Assembly: GCA_017412505.1 (NCBI GenBank) | Contig: JAFPXN010000042.1 | Coordinates: 1 to 64,000, forward strand | Origin: Bacillota bacterium | Lineage (GTDB): Bacteria; Bacillota; Clostridia; Peptostreptococcales; Anaerovoracaceae | DNA: 64,000 bases | Reading direction: 5' to 3' | Shown: positions 39,787-48,875 of the stretch, piece by piece | How positions within the stretch are numbered: the stretch's first letter is position 1 | Layout: each line of letters begins with the position of its first letter | Position numbers and translations under genes: made by a program | The notes under the pieces: model-generated | The model's database searches: none | What the model was told of the DNA's origin: nothing | What the model saw: the letters and a program-made list of their open reading frames with translations, nothing else

Positions 39787-41526
39787 ATGATAAAAAAACT
39801 GGCGGGGAGCATCAGACAATACAGGCTTTTGACGTTCCTGACCCCCATCTGCATGATCCTGGAAGTGGCCATGGAAGTGCTCATACCATATTATATGGCA
39901 GACCTGGTAGACTACGGTATCGAGCTGGGCGATATGGCGTATATCCGCGCCGTCGGCGCGAAACTCATCCTTTTCGCGCTGCTGTCGCTGACGTTCGGCA
40001 TCCTGGGCGGCCTGTTCGCGTCCCGGGCGTCCGCAGGCTTTGCCAGCAACCTGCAGCATGACATGTACTATCACATCCAGGAATTCTCGTTCTCGAACAT
40101 CGACAAATTCTCCACGGCAGGTCTCGTCACCCGTATGACGACGGACGTCACGAACGTGCAGCAGGCGTTCATGATGCTGACGCGCATGGCGTTCCGTTCC
40201 CCCTGCACGCTCATCTTCGCGCTGGTCATGGCGTTCCGCAAGAGCGCCCGGCTTTCGCTGGTCTTTCTGGCGGTGCTGCCGGTGCTGGCGCTGGGCCTCG
40301 GCCTGATCATGACCCACGCGTTTCCCATCATGGAACGGGTCTTCGGGATCTACGACAGACTGAACGCCGTCGTGCAGGAAAACCTGCGCGGCATCCGCGT
40401 CGTCAAGGCGTTCGTGCGCGAGGAGGAAGAAAAGGAAAAGTTCCGCAGCGTCTCCGGCGATCTGTATAAGACGTTCGTCAAGGCGGAGCGCATCATCGCG
40501 TTCAACGGGCCTCTGATGCAGACGTGCATGTACGTGTGCATGCTGCTGATCTCCTGGTTCGGCGCGCGTCTGGTCGTTGCGAAGACGATGACCACGGGCG
40601 AACTTATGGCGGTCATGACCTACGTGCAGCAGATCCTGATGAGCCTGATGATGCTCTCGATGATCGTCATCATGCTGACGATCGCCAAGGCCGCGGCGCA
40701 GCGCATCTGCGCGGTGCTGGACGAACAGCCCGACATCGTTTCCCCCGCGGAACCCGTCACGGAGGTCGCGGACGGTTCCGTGCGCTTCGACGGCGTCTCG
40801 TTCGGCTACGGCAGCAACAAACATATCCTGAAAGACATCCGTTTCGATGTGGCTGCCGGAGAGACCATAGGCATCATCGGCGGCACGGGTTCCGGCAAAT
40901 CCAGCATGGTGCAGCTCATCCCCCGCCTGTACGACGTGCGCAAAGGCAGCGTGCAGGTCGGCGGCGTCGACGTGAGGGATTACGACCTGACCGCGCTCCG
41001 CAGCAGCGTCGCCATGGTGCTGCAGAAGAACGTGCTGTTCTCCGGGACGATCAAGGAGAACGTGCGCTGGGGTAAACAGGATGCGACGGACGAAGAGATC
41101 GAGCGCGCCTGCCGGCTCGCGCAGGCGGACGAGTTCATCCGCGGTTTTCCGGACGGATACGACACCTATATCGAGCAGGGCGGTACGAACGTGTCCGGCG
41201 GACAGCGCCAGAGGCTGTGCATCGCCCGCGCGCTGATCGCGAAGCCGAAGATCCTCATCCTCGACGACTCCACGAGCGCCGTGGACACCCATACGGAAAG
41301 CCTGATCCGCGGCGCTTTCGCCACGGACATCCCGGATACGACGGTCTTCATCATCGCTCAGCGCATCAGCTCCGTGAAGGACGCGGACCGCATCATCGTG
41401 CTGGACGACGGCCGTATCTCCGGCATCGGCACCCACGAAGAACTCATGGCGTCCAACGCCATTTATCAGGAAGTATATGAATCCCAGACGAAGGGAGGTG
41501 ACTTCGATGAGCCAGGACAGCAATAA
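39787..41526 (+). CDS. Heterodimeric ABC exporter, subunit 1 (degenerate ATP site)
   Basis: 579 aa with six N-terminal membrane helices and a C-terminal ATPase domain. Walker A is GGTGSGKSS and the signature is VSGGQRQRL, but after Walker B the catalytic Glu is replaced by Asp (LILDDSTSAVD). The partner carries the complementary signature defect, so one of the two composite sites should be weak, as in BmrCD/LmrCD-type heterodimers. These export drugs, lipids or peptides. The gene overlaps subunit 2 by 20 bases. The AT-rich gap 39620-39786 upstream presumably holds the divergent promoters but no clear boxes are seen. Confidence 0.92.
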   Translation: MIKKLAGSIRQYRLLTFLTPICMILEVAMEVLIPYYMADLVDYGIELGDMAYIRAVGAKLILFALLSLTFGILGGLFASRASAGFASNLQHDMYYHIQEFSFSNIDKFSTAGLVTRMTTDVTNVQQAFMMLTRMAFRSPCTLIFALVMAFRKSARLSLVFLAVLPVLALGLGLIMTHAFPIMERVFGIYDRLNAVVQENLRGIRVVKAFVREEEEKEKFRSVSGDLYKTFVKAERIIAFNGPLMQTCMYVCMLLISWFGARLVVAKTMTTGELMAVMTYVQQILMSLMMLSMIVIMLTIAKAAAQRICAVLDEQPDIVSPAEPVTEVADGSVRFDGVSFGYGSNKHILKDIRFDVAAGETIGIIGGTGSGKSSMVQLIPRLYDVRKGSVQVGGVDVRDYDLTALRSSVAMVLQKNVLFSGTIKENVRWGKQDATDEEIERACRLAQADEFIRGFPDGYDTYIEQGGTNVSGGQRQRLCIARALIAKPKILILDDSTSAVDTHTESLIRGAFATDIPDTTVFIIAQRISSVKDADRIIVLDDGRISGIGTHEELMASNAIYQEVYESQTKGGDFDEPGQQ

Positions 41527-43471
41527 CCGTCAGGCGCAGCCTGTCGGCGGCAGAGGCCCCGGCGCGGGCCGCGGCGGCGCGACAGCCGGCCGCATCCGCA
41601 TCGAAAAAGGCAGCGGCAAGACCGCGAAACGCCTGCTTTCCTACATCGGCAAGGGTCACAGCGTTCCCTTCGTGCTCGCGCTGCTCTGCATCGGCGCGGA
41701 CGCGTTCATCAGCACAAAGGCGTCCCTTTTCCTGGGCGTGGTCATCGACGATTACATCAAACCCATGGAACTGTCCGGCGCCCGGGATTTCTCCGGCCTG
41801 CTGCACGCCATCTCCATGATGGCCTGCCTGTATCTGGCGGGCGTGCTGTGCATATTCGCTTATAACCGGCTGATGATCCGCGTGTCCCACGGCGTGCTGT
41901 TCACGATCCGCGGCGAACTGTTCTCGAAGATGCAGGAACTGCCGATCCGGTATTTCGACACGCATCCCTACGGCGACACGATGAGCCGGTTCACGAACGA
42001 CACAGACTCCATGCGCCAGATGCTGAGCCAGACCGTGCCCCAGGTGTTCAGCGCGATCCTGACGGTCACGTTCGTGTTCGTCGCCATGGTGCGCCTGAGC
42101 CTGGCGCTGACCGGCGTGGAGATCCTCGTCGTCATCGCGATGTACCTGATCACCATGACGGTGGGCGGCATGTCCGCGAAGTACTTCAAGACCCGCTCGC
42201 AGTCCCTGGGCTCCATGAACGCCTACATCGAAGAGATGGTGAACGGCCAGAAGGTCGTAAAAGTGTTCTGCCACGAGACGCAAGCGAAGGCGGGCTTCGA
42301 CGTCAAGAACGAGGACCTGCGCGTGCAGACGACCCGGGCGAACAGCTATTCCAACATCCTAGGACCCATCATGAACAACATCGGCAACATCCAGTACGTC
42401 GTGATCGCCGTCGTGGGCGGCGCCATCGCCATCAGCGGGCGCTTCAGCCTGACTTTGGGCGCTCTCGCGTCGTTCCTGGTGCTGTCCAAGAATTTCAGCC
42501 GCCCCGTTTCCATGATCTCGCAGCAGATCAACTCCATCGTCATGGCGCTGGCAGGCGCGCAGCGCGTGTTCGACCTGATGGACGAAAAACCGGAGGTGGA
42601 CGAGGGCAAGGTGACCCTGGTGAACGTCCGGGAGGACGAGGACGGCCAGCTGATCGAAACGGACGAGCGCACCGAGCACTGGGCCTGGAAACTGCCGTCG
42701 GAAGACGCGCAGGGACGTCCCCGCTACGTGAAGCTGGCGGGCGACGTGCGCATGAGCAGCGTGGATTTCGGTTACGTGGAAGGCAAGACCGTGCTGCACG
42801 ATATCTCGCTGTTCGCGAAGCCCGGTCAGAAGATCGCCTTCGTCGGCTCCACCGGCGCGGGCAAGACGACCATCACGAACCTGATCAACCGCTTCTACGA
42901 CATCGAAGACGGCAAGATCCGCTACGACGGCATCAATATCAATGATATCCGCAAGGACGACCTGCGGAAGTCCCTGGGCATGGTGCTGCAGGAGACGAAC
43001 CTGTTTACGGGCACCATCATGGAGAATATCCGCTACGGCCGGCCCGACGCGACGGACGAGGAGGTCTACGCGGCGGCGAAACTGGCGAACGCGGACTACT
43101 TCATATCCCGCCTGCCGGACGGGTATCAGACCGTGATCTCCGGCACGGGCAGCCAGCTTTCCCAGGGTCAGTGCCAGCTGCTGTCCATCGCGCGCTGCGC
43201 GGTAGCCGATCCCCCGGTCATGATCCTGGACGAGGCGACGAGCAGCGTGGATACGCGTACGGAGTCCCTGATCCAAAAGGGCATGGACAAGCTGATGGAA
43301 GGCCGCACGGTGTTCGTCATCGCGCACCGGCTGTCGACCATTCAGAATTCCAACGCCATCATGGTCATGGAGCAGGGCCGCATCATCGAGCGCGGCGACC
43401 ACGAAGAGCTGATGGCCCAGAAAGGCCGGTACTACCAGCTGTACACGGGCAACCGGATCGCGGAGGCATAA
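41507..43471 (+). CDS. Heterodimeric ABC exporter, subunit 2
   Basis: 654 aa. A Gly/Arg-rich, probably disordered N-terminal tail (about residues 8-35) precedes six membrane helices and the ATPase domain with Walker A GSTGAGKTT and a normal Walker B plus Glu (VMILDEATSSVD). The signature is unusual, LSQGQCQLL in place of LSGGQ. An insertion of about 45 residues (VDEGKVTLVNVREDEDGQ and following) lies before the ATPase domain. Start at 41507 is supported by GGGAGGTGA; an earlier in-frame ATG has no site. Confidence 0.92.
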   Translation: MSQDSNNRQAQPVGGRGPGAGRGGATAGRIRIEKGSGKTAKRLLSYIGKGHSVPFVLALLCIGADAFISTKASLFLGVVIDDYIKPMELSGARDFSGLLHAISMMACLYLAGVLCIFAYNRLMIRVSHGVLFTIRGELFSKMQELPIRYFDTHPYGDTMSRFTNDTDSMRQMLSQTVPQVFSAILTVTFVFVAMVRLSLALTGVEILVVIAMYLITMTVGGMSAKYFKTRSQSLGSMNAYIEEMVNGQKVVKVFCHETQAKAGFDVKNEDLRVQTTRANSYSNILGPIMNNIGNIQYVVIAVVGGAIAISGRFSLTLGALASFLVLSKNFSRPVSMISQQINSIVMALAGAQRVFDLMDEKPEVDEGKVTLVNVREDEDGQLIETDERTEHWAWKLPSEDAQGRPRYVKLAGDVRMSSVDFGYVEGKTVLHDISLFAKPGQKIAFVGSTGAGKTTITNLINRFYDIEDGKIRYDGININDIRKDDLRKSLGMVLQETNLFTGTIMENIRYGRPDATDEEVYAAAKLANADYFISRLPDGYQTVISGTGSQLSQGQCQLLSIARCAVADPPVMILDEATSSVDTRTESLIQKGMDKLMEGRTVFVIAHRLSTIQNSNAIMVMEQGRIIERGDHEELMAQKGRYYQLYTGNRIAEA

Positions 43472-43476
43472 GGTAA

Positions 43477-43506
43477 GAAAAAAGAACGGGGCGACCCGTT
43501 CTTTTC
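43477..43506 (+). terminator. Terminator of the ABC exporter operon
   Basis: AAAAGAACGGG, loop GCGA, CCCGTTCTTTT: a stem of 11 bp with A and T runs; usable in both directions. Confidence 0.88.
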
Positions 43507-43530
43507 GCATGTCTTTATCTACTGTTTCCT

Positions 43531-44115
43531 TTATTTCTCCGGAAAATACTCGTCCAGCAGTTTCTCCGCCATGTAGCGCTCTTCGTTGGAACGCATGATG
43601 AGCATCGTGATGAGCAGGATGAGTTCGGAGATATCGTCGTCGCTGCCCCGGTCCGCCAGGAACTTCTTGTTGGCCAGGATGCGCTCCTGCAGCTGTTCGC
43701 TGAAGTCTTCCTCGGACTTGCGGACCGCCGCGAGGATCTCCTTGTAGTAGGCCTGCATGTCCACGTTGTCGTCCCAGGCGGAGTCGTAGTTCGAAAGGAT
43801 GGGCTTCATCAGGCGCTGCACCTGGTCCATGGAGAAGCAGCCCTTCAGATAGTAGACCAGCAGCATGAAGATGCAGTGGTCTTTCGTGTAGCGTTTGCCC
43901 TCGGGACCCGGGATCATCTTGTGCTTCGTGTAGTTGGAGACGATGCCCTTCGTGATGGGTCCTTCGCCGTTCTTGGCGTACAGCGAGAGTTCGCTGTTCA
44001 GGCAGCTGACCATCTGGTCGATGTACAGATCGATATCGGGGACGCTCTTCCCGTCCGCCAGTCCTTTTTTCTGATATTCCAAAGCCAGTTTTTCGGCAAA
44101 TTGTTCGTAGCGCAT
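43531..44115 (-). CDS. DUF1836 family protein
   Basis: 194 aa. The N-terminal half contains VPDIDLYIDQMVSCLNSELS, then GPITKGIVSNYTKHKMIPG and KRYTKDHCIFMLLVYYLKG, the DUF1836 pattern, which is related to MerR-like winged helix domains. The C-terminal half is helical. Such proteins are common in Clostridia and are thought to bind DNA, but targets are unknown. It is divergent from the cell-surface polysaccharide operon and could regulate it. Start supported by GGAGG. Confidence 0.85.
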   Translation of the reverse strand: MRYEQFAEKLALEYQKKGLADGKSVPDIDLYIDQMVSCLNSELSLYAKNGEGPITKGIVSNYTKHKMIPGPEGKRYTKDHCIFMLLVYYLKGCFSMDQVQRLMKPILSNYDSAWDDNVDMQAYYKEILAAVRKSEEDFSEQLQERILANKKFLADRGSDDDISELILLITMLIMRSNEERYMAEKLLDEYFPEK

Positions 44116-44193
44116 GGCAACCCTCCGGGTGAATCAGTTATCTTTTATCTCATTATATGACTTTCAAAACGCCAAGGCAAGAGGCAACTTTCG

Positions 44194-44222
44194 TTGACTA
44201 AGGGGTCGTACAATAATATAAT
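44194..44222 (+). promoter_or_regulatory. Promoter of the cell-surface polysaccharide operon
   Basis: TTGACT (44194-44199), 17-base spacer, TATAAT (44217-44222). It is the strongest promoter upstream of the 44.3-56.0 kb operon. Confidence 0.75.
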
Positions 44223-44243
44223 AACTATATATGCATTTTTCGG

Positions 44244-44279
44244 GGTCCGCCCGCACAAAATCTTGTGGAAAGCGGGACC
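44244..44279 (+). promoter_or_regulatory. Structured 5' leader hairpin
   Basis: In the 90-base leader GGTC and CCGC pair with GCGG and GACC, with an inner stem CACAA-AATC-TTGTG. There is no T-run after it, so it is not a terminator. It may stabilise the message or control translation. Confidence 0.4.
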
Positions 44280-44312
44280 GGGATCAGAGATCGAACAAAA
44301 ACGGAGGGCAAC

Positions 44313-44843
44313 ATGAGAAACAGAAAATCCTGGGTCATTTTGCTGGCGGCAGCGCTGCTGGCGATCAGCTGCTTCGCGGCAGTCTTCGCGGACGACGCGG
44401 TGCCGGGCACGGCGGCCGACCCTGTTGTCAGCAAAAGCTATATGGACGCGCAGATCGACATCCTGACGACGCAGATCAGCGCGCTGCAGGCGAGGATCGA
44501 TAAACTGGAAGAGGGCGGAGGTTCGACCACACCGGCCACGCCGACCACTCCCGATACGCCGGCGCAGTCTGCGGAGGCGCCGAAATTCGAAGTCGTCAAG
44601 GTGGACGCCGGCAAGAGCGTCATCGGCGCTGCCAGCACGGAGATCATCCTGCGCAGCGGCACGGCGACCGCCATCGCGGGCGCTTCCGGCGGCGTTTCCG
44701 ATCTGACGGAAGGCGTGGACCTGTCCACCGGCACGGCCGTGACGAAGAACCATCTGCTGGTCATTCCCGTGGACGACGGCAGAGGCATCCAGTGCACGTC
44801 CACCTGCTACGTGATGATCAAGGGGGAATACACGCTGAAATAG
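44313..44843 (+). CDS. Secreted coiled-coil protein of unknown function
   Basis: 176 aa. A signal peptide (KSWVILLAAALLAISCFAAV, cleaved near AVFA-DD) precedes a short helix (YMDAQIDILTTQISALQARI), a Thr/Pro-rich linker and a beta-rich domain with GKSVIGAASTEIILRSGTAT, then GGVSDLTEGVDLSTG and VPVDDGRGI-type sequence. This last domain recurs in Firmicutes secreted proteins, without a known role. As first gene of the surface-polymer operon it is probably exported to the wall. Start placed at 44313 by ACGGAGGG upstream. Confidence 0.75.
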   Translation: MRNRKSWVILLAAALLAISCFAAVFADDAVPGTAADPVVSKSYMDAQIDILTTQISALQARIDKLEEGGGSTTPATPTTPDTPAQSAEAPKFEVVKVDAGKSVIGAASTEIILRSGTATAIAGASGGVSDLTEGVDLSTGTAVTKNHLLVIPVDDGRGIQCTSTCYVMIKGEYTLK

Positions 44844-44875
44844 CGCGATAAAACAGAAAGGGTATTCGGCATTTT

Positions 44876-46666
44876 ATGAAGGGGAAGAAACGGCGGGCCG
44901 CATGGATCCTGGCGCTTGTGCTGATCTGTCTCGCGGCGGTGCCCGTACAGCCTTCCGGCGCGGCATCCGCTTTTACGCAGCTGCGGTCGGAGGTCGTCGA
45001 ACTGAACGATCAGCTGACGCTGGTCAAAAGCATCAATTACAACAGCTCCCATAAAGATAACGAAGTGGAGCATTATTTCGAATACACGCCCGGGGGCAGC
45101 GTGCTGCCCCTGGTCAGTTATGGGGAAAATATCAAGGGCGCAGTTTCCGCGACCCGCATTTTCGCGGGCGAAGCGGAGAACGGCGTAACGGTGGCAGGTC
45201 TCGCGAACGGGGACTTTTTCGTCATGGCTACGGGCGTTTCGCTGGGACCGGTCATCCGGGACGGCCTCGTCCGCACGAGCGGCTACAGCGAATCCGTGAT
45301 CGCGTTCAAGGCGGACGGTTCCGCCCTGATCGGCGACCCTTCCCTGAACGTCCGCCTGTCGTTCCCGGAGCAGAATATCCACTTCGGGAAGACGAATTTC
45401 AACAAATCCGTCTCCCTGAACAGCGGGATCTGCGTCTACACGGCGGACTTCGGAGAGACGAACGCCGCGACCCTGGACACGTTCAACGTGGTCGTGCGCG
45501 TCGAAGAGGGCAGCGCGAGGCCCGGCGATACGATGAAGGGCGTCGTGGAATCCTCGGCCGAATCTACGGCAAGGACAGATCTTCCGGAGGACTGCTTCGT
45601 GATCTCTATCGCATCGGAGACGGCGTATAAAACGACGCTGGAGCTGCTGCAGGGACTGGAACCCGGCATGCCCGTCGAACTGTACTTCGGCGCCGGGGAA
45701 GATTATCTGGACGCGCAGCACGCGCTCGGCTTCGAAAAATGGCTGGTGCAGGACAGCGCGGTCTGCTCCGGCCTGGACAGCGTCACCTCCGCGCCGCGTA
45801 CGGCGTTCGGCGTCAAGGCGGACGGCACCTGCCTGCTTTATACGGTGGACGGCCGCCAGAGCGGATATTCCGCGGGCCTGACCTATCAGGAACTGGCGCA
45901 GCGCCTGCAGGAACTGGGATGCGTGCAGGCGGTCAATCTGGACGGCGGCGCATCCACGCAGCTGTTCGCGGTCTATCCCGGCTTCGAAAAGGAAATGCAG
46001 ATCAACCGGGACTCCGACGCGAAATATCTGCGCAGCTGCGCGAACTATATCTGCTTTGCGAATTTTAACGAGAAGACCGGCGTGCCCGCGCGCCTGCACC
46101 CCTATCCGTTCGACGAATACATCCTGGCGGGAACGTCCCTGCCGATGTACGTCAAAGCGACGGACAGCGGCTGGTTCCCCTGCGAGGTGCCGGAAGACGT
46201 CACCTATTCCTGCGACGGCTTGGGCACGGTCGAGGAGAACGTGTATACGGCGGGCAGCGCGGCCGGTACGAGCATCGTCACCGCAGCGGGCGGCGGCGTC
46301 TCCGGGTCCATGCGCGTATATATCGTCGCTGACCCGGACAGCATCACGACCTATGTGGACGGCAAGTCGACCGGCGTGCTGAAAGCCGGAAACAACAAGT
46401 CCTACCAGTTGAGCGCGAAGTCGGTCTGGCGCGGCCAGGAGCTTCGTTCGGACGCGAACTGCTATGCGTGGAGCGTGGAGGGAGACATCGGCACCATCGA
46501 TGAAAACGGCGTCTTCACGGCCGAAGGCGAACACGGGCAGACCGGCACCATCACGGTCACCGCAGGCAAGACGAAGCAGGTGATCGCGGTCACGCTGCAT
46601 CAGACGCTGCCCGCGGAAGACCTGCAGAACTGGATCCTCGAGATCGTACAGAAAGTAAACGAATAA
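44876..46666 (+). CDS. Phosphodiester glycosidase (NAGPA/DUF2233) domain protein
   Basis: 596 aa, secreted: signal peptide RRAAWILALVLICLAAVPVQ. Residues about 200-400 form the NAGPA domain, with TAFGVKADGTCLLYTVDGRQ, TYQELAQRLQELGC and VNLDGGASTQLFA, the hallmark motif. The C-terminal part has bacterial Ig-like repeats (SYQLSAKSVW, then GTIDENGVFTAEGE). Members cleave N-acetylglucosamine-1-phosphodiesters and occur in exopolysaccharide and wall-polymer clusters. It probably trims or caps the polymer made by the downstream genes. Confidence 0.88.
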   Translation: MKGKKRRAAWILALVLICLAAVPVQPSGAASAFTQLRSEVVELNDQLTLVKSINYNSSHKDNEVEHYFEYTPGGSVLPLVSYGENIKGAVSATRIFAGEAENGVTVAGLANGDFFVMATGVSLGPVIRDGLVRTSGYSESVIAFKADGSALIGDPSLNVRLSFPEQNIHFGKTNFNKSVSLNSGICVYTADFGETNAATLDTFNVVVRVEEGSARPGDTMKGVVESSAESTARTDLPEDCFVISIASETAYKTTLELLQGLEPGMPVELYFGAGEDYLDAQHALGFEKWLVQDSAVCSGLDSVTSAPRTAFGVKADGTCLLYTVDGRQSGYSAGLTYQELAQRLQELGCVQAVNLDGGASTQLFAVYPGFEKEMQINRDSDAKYLRSCANYICFANFNEKTGVPARLHPYPFDEYILAGTSLPMYVKATDSGWFPCEVPEDVTYSCDGLGTVEENVYTAGSAAGTSIVTAAGGGVSGSMRVYIVADPDSITTYVDGKSTGVLKAGNNKSYQLSAKSVWRGQELRSDANCYAWSVEGDIGTIDENGVFTAEGEHGQTGTITVTAGKTKQVIAVTLHQTLPAEDLQNWILEIVQKVNE

Positions 46667-46670
46667 ACAT

Positions 46671-48875
46671 ATGCGCATTATGCTCTTTGCTGCCGGCGGC
46701 GATATCGGCGGCGGAAAAACCCATATCCTCTCCCTGGCGAAAGAACTGGCGAAGGATAACGACCTGAGGCTCGTTTCCTTCCGCCAGGGCGTTTTATCGC
46801 AGGAAGGCATGGAGATGGGCATCGATACTGTGGACACCGGCGACAGCAACGGCATCATCCGTTCTATCCGCCTGGCGTTCGCGCAGGCGAAGGCCTTCCG
46901 CCCGGACGTCATCCACTGCCACGGCGCGAAGGGCAACATGATGGGCATTTTAGTGAAGTGGTTCCTGCACATCCCCGTCATGACGACGGTGCACTCCGAT
47001 CCGAATCTGGATTATCTGGGTTCCCCGATCCGCAACGCGACGAACGGCAATATCAACCGCTTCTGTCTGCGCCGCATGGATTACCACGTGGCCGTGGCGG
47101 ACCGCATGCGCGAATTGCTCATCCAGCGGGGCTTCGACGCCCAGAACATCTTCGCGGTGTACAACGGCCTGGATTTCTCCGGCAGCGACACCGGTCCCAG
47201 ACCGCTGAAAAACGAAGACGAATCCATCACCGTGGGCATCGCGGCGCGGCTCAACCCGGTCAAGGATATCGCGACCCTGCTGCGCGCCTTCGCGAAGGCC
47301 TACGCGCAGGACAAACGCCTGCGGCTGTCCATCGCCGGCAGCGGCGAGGAAGAGAATTCCCTGAAGGCTCTGGCGAAGGACCTGGGCATCGCGGACGTGA
47401 CTTCGTTCGAAGGCTGGATCAGCGACATCAAGGATTATTTCCGGCGCGTCGACATCAACGTGCTGTCATCCCTGTCCGAGACGTTCCCGTATTCCCTGCT
47501 GGAAGGCGCCTACGTGCACTGTCCGGCTATCGCGAGCAATGTGGGCGGCATCCCTTACCTGGTTCAGAACGAGAAGACCGGGCTGCTGTTCGAGGCAGGG
47601 GACGCGGACGCTTTCGCGGACTGCATCCTGCGGCTGTCCCGCGACCCGCAGCTGCGCTCGCAGCTGGCGGAGAACCTGTATGAAAAAGCCCGCACGGAGT
47701 TCTCCCTCGAGCGGATGAAGAACGACCAGGAAGCGATCTACCGCACGCTCATCCACCGGCGCGAGATGCAGAAGAAGGGCCGCTACGGCGCGATCCTCTG
47801 CGGCGCCTACGGCAAGGGCAACGCGGGCGACGACGCCATCCTGCGCGCCATCCTCACCCGGCTGAAAGCCATCGATCCGGACATGCCGTTCTACGTCATG
47901 TCGCGCAACCCGGTGGAGACCAGCATGAAGGAGCGCGTCGGTTCGTTCTACATCTTCAACTTAAGAAAATTCTTCAAATATCTGCGCAGGACCAGCCTGT
48001 TCGTGTCCGGCGGCGGCACGCTCATCCAGGACGTTACGTCGTCCCGGTCGCTGTATTTCTACCTGTTCACGCTGCTGGCCGCCAAATGGAGCGGCAGCCG
48101 GGTCGTCATGTACGGCTGCGGCATCGGGCCGATCCGCAAGGGCAATAACCGCAGATGGACGGGCCGCGTGCTGAACCGCGCGGCGGACATCATCACCCTG
48201 CGCGATTCCATTTCCATGGAACTGCTGCAGGACATGGGCGTGACCCAGCCAGAGATCGTCCTGTCCGCGGACCCGACGGTCAACCTGCCGCCCGTGCCCG
48301 CGGAAACCGTGCAGGAGGCTTTCCGCCTGGACGGCATCCCAGCGGACGCCCGCAAGATCGCGTTCTGCCTGCGCAGCTGGGACGAGTTCCGCAATCCCGA
48401 AGCGGTGGCCAAAGCCGCGGATTATGCCTACGAGCGCTACGGCCTGCTGCCGGTATTCCTGCCAATGGAATATCCCAGGGACGTAGGCATCGGCGAACTG
48501 GTCGGCGCCATGGTGAAATCGCCGCACGCGGTCTGCAGCAGACGCCATACGGTCGAGGAACTGCGCGGTATGCTGTCGTCCATGGAAGTCGTGTGCGGCA
48601 TGCGCCTGCACTCCCTGATCTTCGCCTCTGCCGGAGGCACGCCCATCGTGGGCATCTCTTACGACGTCAAGGTCGACAGTTTCATCAAAGACAGCGGCGC
48701 AAAGCGCTGCATCCAGCTGAAAGACCTGACGGCGGAAGCACTGATGGCGGACATCGACGACGCGGTCGCCGGCGGACGCAGCCACGGCAGCGAGACGAAA
48801 AGGCGCCTGCAGACGATGGAACTGAAGAACGGAGAAGCGGCGCAGCGCCTGCTCTCCGGAAAGGAATCCGCATGA
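46671..48875 (+). CDS. Fused glycosyltransferase (GT4) and polysaccharide pyruvyl transferase (CsaB-like)
   Basis: 734 aa. Residues 1 to about 360 are a GT4 glycosyltransferase: GGGKTHILSLAKELA near the N-terminus, VGIAARLNPVKDIATLLRAF, SSLSETFPYSLLEG with the ExxxxxxxE-type motif. From about residue 366 a CsaB-like part begins: GAYGKGNAGDDAILRAIL, FVSGGGTLIQDVTS, MYGCGIGPIRKGN and VVCGMRLHSLIFA. CsaB adds a pyruvyl ketal to wall polysaccharide and allows SLH-domain proteins to anchor. Joining the two in one chain would couple sugar transfer with pyruvylation. It overlaps the next gene by four bases. Confidence 0.9.
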   Translation: MRIMLFAAGGDIGGGKTHILSLAKELAKDNDLRLVSFRQGVLSQEGMEMGIDTVDTGDSNGIIRSIRLAFAQAKAFRPDVIHCHGAKGNMMGILVKWFLHIPVMTTVHSDPNLDYLGSPIRNATNGNINRFCLRRMDYHVAVADRMRELLIQRGFDAQNIFAVYNGLDFSGSDTGPRPLKNEDESITVGIAARLNPVKDIATLLRAFAKAYAQDKRLRLSIAGSGEEENSLKALAKDLGIADVTSFEGWISDIKDYFRRVDINVLSSLSETFPYSLLEGAYVHCPAIASNVGGIPYLVQNEKTGLLFEAGDADAFADCILRLSRDPQLRSQLAENLYEKARTEFSLERMKNDQEAIYRTLIHRREMQKKGRYGAILCGAYGKGNAGDDAILRAILTRLKAIDPDMPFYVMSRNPVETSMKERVGSFYIFNLRKFFKYLRRTSLFVSGGGTLIQDVTSSRSLYFYLFTLLAAKWSGSRVVMYGCGIGPIRKGNNRRWTGRVLNRAADIITLRDSISMELLQDMGVTQPEIVLSADPTVNLPPVPAETVQEAFRLDGIPADARKIAFCLRSWDEFRNPEAVAKAADYAYERYGLLPVFLPMEYPRDVGIGELVGAMVKSPHAVCSRRHTVEELRGMLSSMEVVCGMRLHSLIFASAGGTPIVGISYDVKVDSFIKDSGAKRCIQLKDLTAEALMADIDDAVAGGRSHGSETKRRLQTMELKNGEAAQRLLSGKESA

